Positions 51,231 through 57,998 of a stretch of 64,000 nt of DNA are shown piece by piece. The stretch spans positions 5,642,001-5,706,000 of the forward strand of contig NZ_CP187970.1 in NCBI RefSeq assembly GCF_049942825.1. The letters run 5' to 3'. The position numbers and the translations under genes are program-made. The notes below the pieces were generated by a model that saw only the letters and a program-made list of their open reading frames with translations, did not search any database and had not been told where the DNA came from. The first letter of the stretch is position 1; the number at the start of each line of letters is the position of its first letter. The stretch comes from Paenibacillus_G sp049942825 (GTDB taxonomy: Bacteria > Bacillota > Bacilli > Paenibacillales > NBRC-103111).

Positions 51231-52193
51231 TTAGTATAGACTCTCGCCCGTTGTCTTGCGGCTGAGCACGTTACCGATAACGATCATCGCCAGGCCTACT
51301 AGCGATTTGAACAGGCCGATGGCTGTCGTGTAGCTGAACTGCTGGCCTAGTAGACCGAGCTGGTAAATGTACGTGTCGAGAATCTCCCCGCTGTCCTTGT
51401 TCAGCGGATTGAGGAAGACGTACACGCGCTCAAAGCCGAAATCGAGGAACTTGCCGATATGCAGCAGGAACAGGATCATGATCGTCGGCAGAAGCGCCGG
51501 GAGCGTAATGGAGAGCGTCTGCCGCCAGCGGTTCGCCCCGTCGACCTCCGCCGCCTCGTAGAGATCGGGATTGATGCCGGCCAGCGCCGCCAGGTAGATG
51601 ATCGTGCCGTACCCGGAGTCTCTCCAGATCCCCGAAGAGATCAGGATTGTGCGGATCCAAGATTCTTCGCCGAGGAAGTAGACGGGCTCGAAGCCCAGCC
51701 AGGCAATGAACTGGTTCACCGCGCCGGTCGTCGGCGAGAGGATGCCGATCGCAATCCCGCTTACGATGACCCACGAGAGAAAATGCGGCATGTACACGAC
51801 CGTCTGCAGCACCCGCTTGTAGAAGACAAGGCGCAGCTCGTTGAGCAGCAGCGCGAGGAGGATCGGGGCCGGGAAGGCCAGGACGAGATCATACAATCCG
51901 ATGAGCAGCGTATTGTTCAGGATGTTCAGGAACTCCCCGTGGGCGAACATGCGCCTGAAGTGTTCCAGCCCGACCCACTTGCTGCCCGTGAAGCCCTGGA
52001 AGATGTTATACTCCTGGAAGGCGATGACCGATCCGAGCAGCGGGACGTACTTGAAAATCACGAAATACAGGATACCGGGCAGTGAGATGAGATAAAGTGC
52101 TCTGTACTTCCACATCAGCCGAAGCCGGCTGCCGCCCGTCTTGCTTTTGGCTGGCGCGGTTACCGGGGGCGCCGCCTGCATGTTGGCCGCCAT
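51231..52193 (-). CDS. ABC transporter permease, LplB type
   Basis: The product has 320 residues with six helices. The EAA loop is LYEAAEVDGANRWRQTLSITLPAL. FKYVPLLGSVIAFQEYNIFQG and MPHFLSWVIVSGI are family blocks. The ATG at 52193 has AAAGGAGGA ahead; the longer frame starts inside the promoter. First gene of the transport operon. Confidence 0.93.
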   Translation of the reverse strand: MAANMQAAPPVTAPAKSKTGGSRLRLMWKYRALYLISLPGILYFVIFKYVPLLGSVIAFQEYNIFQGFTGSKWVGLEHFRRMFAHGEFLNILNNTLLIGLYDLVLAFPAPILLALLLNELRLVFYKRVLQTVVYMPHFLSWVIVSGIAIGILSPTTGAVNQFIAWLGFEPVYFLGEESWIRTILISSGIWRDSGYGTIIYLAALAGINPDLYEAAEVDGANRWRQTLSITLPALLPTIMILFLLHIGKFLDFGFERVYVFLNPLNKDSGEILDTYIYQLGLLGQQFSYTTAIGLFKSLVGLAMIVIGNVLSRKTTGESLY

Positions 52194-52237
52194 AGGGATT
52201 CCTCCTTTGTGCTTCTCAGCAGGTTGTTTATAGCTGT

Positions 52238-52266
52238 ATCGTACCGGAGAAAGCGATTTCACACTA
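52238..52266 (-). promoter_or_regulatory. Promoter of the permease operon with cre site in the spacer
   Basis: On the minus strand a weak -35 TAGTGT (52261-52266), 17 bp, TACGAT (52238-52243). A cre site TGAAATCGCTTTCT (52248-52261) fills the spacer, so CcpA would exclude polymerase. The poor -35 suits an activator-dependent promoter. Confidence 0.65.
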
Positions 52267-52282
52267 GGGAGCGGCTTTCTGC

Positions 52283-52304
52283 CTCCTTGTGTTTTTTTTA
52301 GGAG
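52283..52304 (-). promoter_or_regulatory. 22-bp candidate activator site, copy 2
   Basis: On the minus strand CTCCTAAAAAAAACACAAGG followed by AG; matches copy 1 at 20 of 22 positions and has the same 40-bp distance to the -10. The next 16 bp are also similar. Confidence 0.65.
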
Positions 52305-52344
52305 TTCGCCGGCGGGAGGGGCAGGTGCGGAGGGATCGGCGTTA

Positions 52345-52353
52345 TGCTATAAT
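52345..52353 (+). promoter_or_regulatory. Extended -10 promoter of yktB
   Basis: TGCTATAAT at 52345-52353 with no clear -35, about 100 nt before the ATG. Confidence 0.55.
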
Positions 52354-52462
52354 TAGAATTAGTCTTAATTGCAACAAGGGTTCTGTCCGCGCTTTTGTGA
52401 GCCGGAGGTATACCGGGACCCTTCCCTGCAGCCATGAATCTACCAGAAACGGAGTTACCTTC

Positions 52463-53146
52463 ATGACGTTTAGCGGATTTACCCCACATGATTTTGACAC
52501 CTTCTCCATCGAAGGATTGGAGGGTCGCATGGAAGCGATCCAGAGCCGGATTCAGCCCAAGTTCCGGGAGATCAGCGAAGCGCTGCTCCAGGAGCTGTCC
52601 GTCGAGGCGGGCGAGGAGCTGCACCTGCATATCGCGAAGCATGCCCGGCGCAAGGTCAATGCGCCCGTCGATACATGGATGAGCTTCTCCAGCTCGAAGC
52701 GCGGCTACAAGCAGCTGCCCCACTTCCAGATCGGCCTGTTCGACGACCGGGTGTTCCTCTGGCTGGCGCTCATCTATGAGCTTCCGAACAAAGTGAATAT
52801 CGCCCGCACTTACTTGAATGAGCTGGATACCGTACTGTCAGCGGTCCCGACAGACTACATGCTCTCGGCCGATCACATGAAAAAAGACGCCGACTCCTTC
52901 GGCGATCTCGGCGAAGAAGGCGTGCGCCGTGCGGTCGAACGGTTCCGCGATGTCAAGAAGGCCGAACTGCTCATCGGCCGGAATATCCCGGCCGGCACTC
53001 CGATGCTGCAGAACGGCGAGGCATTCCTGGAGACGGCACGTGAGACGTTCCGCACGCTGATGCCGCTGTACCAGCTGGCGGTGCGCGGGGCCGGGCCGGC
53101 GGAGGAAGATTTGGAAGAATCGCTCGCTTTTTCATCAAAAATTTAG
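52463..53146 (+). CDS. yktB: UPF0637/DUF1054 protein YktB
   Basis: The product has 227 residues, the usual length of the family. FTPHDFDTFSIEGLEGRMEAI, HIAKHARRKVNAPVDTWMSF and LPHFQIGLFDDRVFLWLALIYE match Bacillus YktB, whose function is not known. The ATG at 52463 has GGAG 10 nt ahead. It is divergent from the ABC operon. Confidence 0.9.
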   Translation: MTFSGFTPHDFDTFSIEGLEGRMEAIQSRIQPKFREISEALLQELSVEAGEELHLHIAKHARRKVNAPVDTWMSFSSSKRGYKQLPHFQIGLFDDRVFLWLALIYELPNKVNIARTYLNELDTVLSAVPTDYMLSADHMKKDADSFGDLGEEGVRRAVERFRDVKKAELLIGRNIPAGTPMLQNGEAFLETARETFRTLMPLYQLAVRGAGPAEEDLEESLAFSSKI

Positions 53147-53248
53147 GTAAGCCTAAGGTTCCTTTAAGATAAACCTTAGCCTGCTTGTATATCCTAGGGA
53201 ATGGCACGAACTGCCAAGCCCATCAGCCCCTTAGAAGGAAGGTGTCCC

Positions 53249-53983
53249 ATGAACAGCTCTTACGCCAAAAAAGCACTCGCCACCTCCCTCGCACTCGCCC
53301 TTCTCCTGGGCGGCGGCACGGTCATCGGCAAGACCCAGCTGGCCCTGGCGGCCGACCCGGCCGACGCCGCCGTCACCGCGCAGCCGTCCGCCGGAGCGGA
53401 TACCGCAAAGGAAACGGAAGGTAAAGCCCGCGGCGGCAAGCATGAAGGCCGCGGCATGCCGCTCTACGAAGAAGCCGCCGCGGTGCTCGGGATGGACAAG
53501 GCGGCCCTGAAGGCCGCGCTGAAGGACAAGACGCTCGTCCAGCTCGCCGCCGAGAAGGGCATCTCCGAAGCGGATCTCATCGCGAAGCTGCAGGCCGAGC
53601 GCACGAAACAGATCGACGCGGCCGTTGCCGCAGGACGGCTGACTGCGGAGAAAGCCGAGAAGATCAAGCAGCACATGGGCGAGCATCTCAGCCTCATGGT
53701 CAACCGCAAGTTCACCGGCGAAGAGGCCCGCGGCAAGCACCACGGCGGCAGGCATACCATGCTGCCCGCGCCGGATAAGCTTGCCGGCATCCTCGGCATC
53801 ACCGAGGACGAGCTGAAGAAGCAGCTCGCGGCCGGCAAGTCCTTGACCGAGATCGCCGCCGCCAAGGGCATATCGAAGGAACAGCTCGTGGCGAAGATCA
53901 AGGAAGAGATCACCCCGTGGATCGAAAAGATGGTCGACCGCAAGCACCCCGCGGCCGAAGGCCAGACCAAGAAAGCCCAGTAG
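53249..53983 (+). CDS. Secreted Ala/Lys-rich protein with two helical repeats
   Basis: The product has 244 residues. The signal peptide (AKKALATSLALALLLGGGTVIG...ALA) is followed by a His/Gly-rich stretch and two copies of a helical unit: LVQLAAEKGISEADLIAKLQ (about 100) and LTEIAAAKGISKEQLVAKIK (about 210), separated by ERTKQIDAAVAAGRLTAEKA, resembling DUF2680-type repeats. A second GKHHGGRH-type linker lies between. Function unknown. AAGGAAGG stands before the ATG at 53249. Confidence 0.8.
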   Translation: MNSSYAKKALATSLALALLLGGGTVIGKTQLALAADPADAAVTAQPSAGADTAKETEGKARGGKHEGRGMPLYEEAAAVLGMDKAALKAALKDKTLVQLAAEKGISEADLIAKLQAERTKQIDAAVAAGRLTAEKAEKIKQHMGEHLSLMVNRKFTGEEARGKHHGGRHTMLPAPDKLAGILGITEDELKKQLAAGKSLTEIAAAKGISKEQLVAKIKEEITPWIEKMVDRKHPAAEGQTKKAQ

Positions 53984-54005
53984 TCTCGGGCTTTCTGCAT
54001 AACTA

Positions 54006-54045
54006 AAAGCCGTCCGAAGGCTCAGGCCTCGGACGGCTTTTGGTT
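54006..54045 (+). terminator. Terminator of the secreted repeat protein gene
   Basis: AAAGCCGTCCGA (54006-54017) pairs with TCGGACGGCTTT (54029-54040) and ends in TTTT. A smaller AAAGCCC/GGGCTTT hairpin overlaps the stop at 53971-53993. Confidence 0.85.
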
Positions 54046-54154
54046 ATGCGGCGCTGGTGCGCCCGGTTGGCCTTGGCCCCGCCCTTGCGCAACCGCTGCC
54101 TTCAATCGGGCAGCCGGTTGCGCGCTTGGTTGGCCTTTTGCCCTTGGCCCTATG

Positions 54155-54347
54155 AAAATAGAGGAACTCAGATGCTCTATTTCTATGATTCGATGCGTCG
54201 CTACAAAAATAAAGGAACTCAGATACGCTATAAGTACGCTGAGCCCTCCAAATGCAGGGTTCAGCGCAAAATAACGAACCTGAGTTCCGCTATCCTGCGG
54301 GAAATGAAGGGAAATAATCAAATAAAGAACTGGAGTTCCGCTATTTG
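54155..54347. repeat. Dispersed palindromic repeat, copy 2
   Basis: Arms AATAGAGGAACTCAGATGC (54158), AATAAAGGAACTCAGATACG (54209), AACCTGAGTTCCGCTAT (54277) and GGAGTTCCGCTATTTG (54332). The order and spacing match the element at 37208-37401. Confidence 0.65.
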
Positions 54348-54547
54348 ATTAATCGGCATCTGCTAGGGAGAGACTCCAGGATCCGCTTCATTGCAGCAAA
54401 CTTACTCAAAGTGACATCTTCAGTGCAGGCCAAAAGCAAACTGCAGTTCTACCGAACCCTTATCGGCCGTATCTCCTATCCCTCAGCTGTCCACATGTAT
54501 AGGATAGTCGGCAGGATTTTTTTCCTTGGGTTTATGTTGTCTGGTTT

Positions 54548-54780
54548 GTGATCCCGGGTCCACGCTTCCGGGCACGCACTTCTGGACACGTGCTCCCGGG
54601 CATCTGCTCCTGGGCACGCACTCCTGGACACGTGCTCCCGGGCATCTGCTCCTGGGCACGCACTCCTGGACATGCGCTCCCCGGTTCATGCTACTGGGCA
54701 CGCACTTTTGAGCATCGTGCCCCTGGGTTCACGCTATTGAGCACGTGCTCCTGGGTTCGTGCTCCGGGGTCATAGTTGGC
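54548..54780. repeat. Tandem array of a 14-bp unit in 42-bp higher-order repeats
   Basis: GGGCACGCACTCCTGGACAC, GTGCTCCCGG and GCATCTGCTCCT form a 42-bp block repeated almost exactly at 54594-54677, with decayed copies on both sides. Non-coding. Confidence 0.8.
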
Positions 54781-54786
54781 GTTTTT

Positions 54787-54880
54787 GGGTTCCGGTTCTG
54801 TGGTTCCGGTTTTGTAGTTCCGGTTTTGCAGTTCCGGTTTTGTAGTTCCGGCTTTGCAGTTCCGGTTTTGCAGTTCCGCC
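54787..54880. repeat. Tandem array of a 15-bp unit
   Basis: About six copies of TTTTGCAGTTCCGGT with T/C and G/A variants. It directly follows the 14/42-bp array. Confidence 0.8.
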
Positions 54881-54893
54881 CTTCTACCAGCGA

Positions 54894-54955
54894 GGCTGTA
54901 TCATTTTGACAGCGACCTTTGTGCGAAGCACAACGGAGCGCAAAATGATACAGCC
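54894..54955. repeat. Perfect 15-bp inverted repeat with inner hairpin
   Basis: GGCTGTATCATTTTG (54894-54908) and CAAAATGATACAGCC (54941-54955) enclose 32 nt with an inner TGTGC-GAA-GCACA stem. It could be a terminator without U-tract for the leftward esterase gene or a small mobile-element remnant. Confidence 0.6.
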
Positions 54956-54973
54956 GAGCACTCAGCCGAGCGC

Positions 54974-55978
54974 TCAGCCCTGCCTCAGCCGTGCGCTCAA
55001 CCGTGCCCCAATCTCCTCATGCCCCTCCGCCGAAGGGTGCACGAGATCGGCGCTGAGCCATGACATGTCCGGCAGCAGCCCCGTGCCAGGGACATAGAGC
55101 ACCCCCGGATGCTCCAGTGCCTCTGCGGCCGAGCGGACAATGCTGCGGAGCCGCGAAGCCTCCCCCTCCTCCGGACACGGGAGGAGATCCGTACAGATCA
55201 GCCGCCGGTTCCGAAGGCCTATACTCAGCATCACGAGAAAACGGTGCACCTGCCGCGCGAACCGCTCTTCCTCCCAGTCGCCGATGCCGTGGATGCCCAT
55301 CTCCGCGACAGCAAGGTGCCAATCGCTGCGGGAGGCGATATAGAGCGCCATGGCCTCATCCATGTGAGCGCTTCCAGCAAAGCCAAGATGGATGAGGTCC
55401 ATGCCGAGCCGGGAGGCCGTACGCATCGCATAAGTGCCGGCGGGCCTTACGGCATCGCCCCCATGCGTAATGGAAGAGCCGTAACAGAGCAGGCGCTGAG
55501 CCGGAAGCTGGCCGGACGACGGGGGAAGAAGATCGCCTTCGATGCCCGCGAGCTCACAGATCCCGTCGCTCGGCAGGATGATCCGGACGACGGCGGGGTC
55601 GAAGCCCATGCCCCCTGCCCGGGCCAGCGTCTGCAGCTGCTCGAGATGGCCGGGCCTGCGCACGACAATCTCGCTGCGCTGCCCGTCCACGTGCACAGCC
55701 GCCCAGGGATAGACGCCCTGGAAGGGGCCAAAGTAGACCTCAGTCTGTCCCGATCTGGAGATGGCCGTCCGGTCCGCCTGGCGGAGCGTAATACGTGCCT
55801 CATCCCCCCGAAGCACGAAGCGGATTTCGCAGCCGCACGTATGGTAAGCACTCTCATCGCGGGCTTTCGGATTCAGAGCCAGCCGGACGGGCTCCGGGAC
55901 CCGGCTCAGGCGGACTCTGCCGCCCTCCATCGGCAGCACCGTCTCGACATTATGCAGCTCCACATTGTGGTACCTCAT
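54974..55978 (-). CDS. SGNH/GDSL-type esterase with N-terminal beta domain
   Basis: The product has 334 residues and no signal peptide. The first 150 residues form a beta-sandwich-like domain (FGPFQGVYPWAAVHVDGQR), as in CE2/CE3-like carbohydrate esterases. The catalytic domain has the Ser block LLCYGSSITHGG, Gly/Asn-region HLGFAGSAHMD and the DxxH pair in DLVHPSAEGH. A carbohydrate deacetylase is likely. Two adjacent ATGs occur; GGGAGAAGG best suits 55978. Confidence 0.85.
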   Translation of the reverse strand: MRYHNVELHNVETVLPMEGGRVRLSRVPEPVRLALNPKARDESAYHTCGCEIRFVLRGDEARITLRQADRTAISRSGQTEVYFGPFQGVYPWAAVHVDGQRSEIVVRRPGHLEQLQTLARAGGMGFDPAVVRIILPSDGICELAGIEGDLLPPSSGQLPAQRLLCYGSSITHGGDAVRPAGTYAMRTASRLGMDLIHLGFAGSAHMDEAMALYIASRSDWHLAVAEMGIHGIGDWEEERFARQVHRFLVMLSIGLRNRRLICTDLLPCPEEGEASRLRSIVRSAAEALEHPGVLYVPGTGLLPDMSWLSADLVHPSAEGHEEIGARLSARLRQG

Positions 55979-56168
55979 CATCCTTCTCCCCTTCCCGGGC
56001 GGGAAGAACCCCTTGGGATGACTCCGCCTTCGCTTCGCTGATGGGTGGTCCCGCCGTTATCGGCTTATGGCCCGTGAGCATCGCCTGCCGCCGGTTCGCT
56101 GACGACCGGGTCACAGTCCTCATTACCCGCTCTACCCCCAAACGGAACGCCCCTGCCGGAATCCCGTA

Positions 56169-57434
56169 TTAAGCGATTTCCCCTCCGGGATACAAGGTGG
56201 AATGCGACAGGTGCTTCGGCTGCGGAAGCGGACGGCCCGGCACAGCGGGCTGCAGGGATTCCGGCCGGCTTGAGTATACGGAAGCGGACTGCCCGTCGTA
56301 GATGATCACCTGTGTTCGGCCCGTGCCCAGCAGGTCGCCGTGTGCCGCATACCCGTCCGCACCGAACTCCGTGTGGACCTGCATATATCCGTCGTACAGG
56401 CTTGGGTACACCCCTCCGCCTCTGCGGTAGGCCAGGATATAATCAAGGCCGCTCTCGTCCCATCCGCGAAGGGTCTCGATAATCGTCAGCCAGCCGTTTG
56501 TCTTTCGGTCTTCCTTCCACACTTCGTTCCCCTCGGCATCGAGCAGGAACAGGGCGTCCTTCCCTTTTTGCAGCTTCCCTGTGTCCTCCCGCACCATCCG
56601 GTCAAGTCCGGCCACCTGCAGTCCAGGCAGGTCCCGGCGAAAACGGCCGAGCGCCACGTGCTGTGATTCGATGGAGCTGGAATAGCGCCACAGCTCCTGG
56701 CCCTCCCTGTCGTACATCACCGTAACGCTGCCGCCGATCACTAGCTCCTTATGGCCATCGCCGTTGACGTCCCCGACCCAGATGCAGTCGGCATGATCCT
56801 CGAGGTCCCTGCAGCTCCACCGCACCTGTCCCCGGGCATCGAGCAGATCGTACCCCGCCATCACCTCATCGAAGCCGTCCCCGTCCAGATCATGGCACCA
56901 TGGATAATGCCCCGGATTGCCCTCGAAGGTCCACAAGAGACGCAGCTCCGGATCCAGGGCCCACAGCCGGTGATACCGGTCCTTTAGGATAATGTCCCGG
57001 GCGCGCGGGCCGCCTGTCAGGTTCGCGACGATGATGCAGTCATGGGCATGCGGGTCCGGCAGCTCGGCTGACCTTTTCACGCGTCCGGTAGCTCCCTCCA
57101 GCACCTGCAGTCGTCCGTCCATGACGCAGATCACCTCCAGCTTCCCGTCCCCGTCCAGGTCGTAGACCTGTGCCGGGTAGTCGGAGCCCGGGCCACCGGC
57201 CTGCTCACTCGGCTTCCCTGCCTGCCAGAGCAGACGGCCGTCGAGATCGAAGGCGGTCAGACATTGTACCTGATGCGGCAAATACCGCACATCCTGACGG
57301 TCATCCGGCTGCACGAGCAGCAGCTCCATTCTCCCGTCTCCGTCAAGGTCGCCGAGCAGCATTCTGCACCGGGGGCCTGCCGCACGTATATCCAGCTTTG
57401 CTATCAAATGGGGATAACTTGCACCACTTGTCAT
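56169..57434 (-). CDS. FG-GAP/beta-propeller protein with Ca-binding DxDGDG repeats
   Basis: The product has 421 residues, no signal peptide. At least four DLDGDG or DVNGDG loops (LLGDLDGDGRMELLL, VYDLDGDGKLEVI, CHDLDGDGFDEV, VGDVNGDGHKELVI) mark blades of a calcium-stabilised propeller, as in the integrin-like FG-GAP family and the propeller of rhamnogalacturonan lyases. No clear catalytic motif. The context suggests polysaccharide handling. AGGAGG ahead of the ATG at 57434 sets the start. Confidence 0.82.
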   Translation of the reverse strand: MTSGASYPHLIAKLDIRAAGPRCRMLLGDLDGDGRMELLLVQPDDRQDVRYLPHQVQCLTAFDLDGRLLWQAGKPSEQAGGPGSDYPAQVYDLDGDGKLEVICVMDGRLQVLEGATGRVKRSAELPDPHAHDCIIVANLTGGPRARDIILKDRYHRLWALDPELRLLWTFEGNPGHYPWCHDLDGDGFDEVMAGYDLLDARGQVRWSCRDLEDHADCIWVGDVNGDGHKELVIGGSVTVMYDREGQELWRYSSSIESQHVALGRFRRDLPGLQVAGLDRMVREDTGKLQKGKDALFLLDAEGNEVWKEDRKTNGWLTIIETLRGWDESGLDYILAYRRGGGVYPSLYDGYMQVHTEFGADGYAAHGDLLGTGRTQVIIYDGQSASVYSSRPESLQPAVPGRPLPQPKHLSHSTLYPGGEIA

Positions 57435-57684
57435 CTTATCTCCTCCTGCTGCCTTCATAGGAGCAGCCACTTTCGCTCCCGCGGCACATATGGGCCATGA
57501 TATCCTCTGCGCCCACCGCAAGGCAACGGTACGATCTTGTCCTCCGGGTTTGGATTATTTTGAACCTGTAGACTATCTTGTCGGAACCGTGGTTGGGCGG
57601 AAACAGCAGCAACTCCACGGATCAAGGAATGCTGCCACACCGCAGCGGGCGCGGAGACGGGCTTCCTGCCAAGCATAAGCTGCG

Positions 57685-57704
57685 AAAAAAATCGAAGCCG
57701 TTCG
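57685..57704 (-). terminator. Small hairpin with U-tract
   Basis: On the minus strand CGAA-CGGC-TTCG is followed by A and T7. It could end the leftward transcript of the AraC-type gene or of the small frame at 57719-57868. Confidence 0.5.
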
Positions 57705-57718
57705 CAGAAGGAAGGTCT

Positions 57719-57868
57719 TCACCTGTCAATGAAAAAACGTAGGCCGGCAGAGCCACCGGGTGTCATTTCATGCGGCAAGCTCCGCGCCCAGAATTCAAGC
57801 ATCCGTTCTGCGGCGCGATGTTCAGTACCAACCGTCATAGAGCTGGAAAAAACCACCCGCAGCTGCAT
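57719..57868 (-). CDS. Possible 49-residue peptide
   Basis: An ATG with AAGGA 5 nt upstream opens MQLRVVFSSSMTVGTEHRAA and ends LRFFIDR, followed by a hairpin with U-tract on the same strand. No family known. Only the ribosome site and terminator speak for it. The rest of 57435-57998 shows nothing. Confidence 0.25.
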   Translation of the reverse strand: MQLRVVFSSSMTVGTEHRAAERMLEFWARSLPHEMTPGGSAGLRFFIDR

Positions 57869-57998
57869 GCTTATCCTTGTTGAAAAGCTCGCACTGACGT
57901 TGAATAAACGCCGTTCCGATCAAGAGAGACCTTCCTCTCTACTCAGTAGACCCGAGCCTTCCTCCCCTCCGGCATCCCTTCCCTGCACCTCTTCTTCC

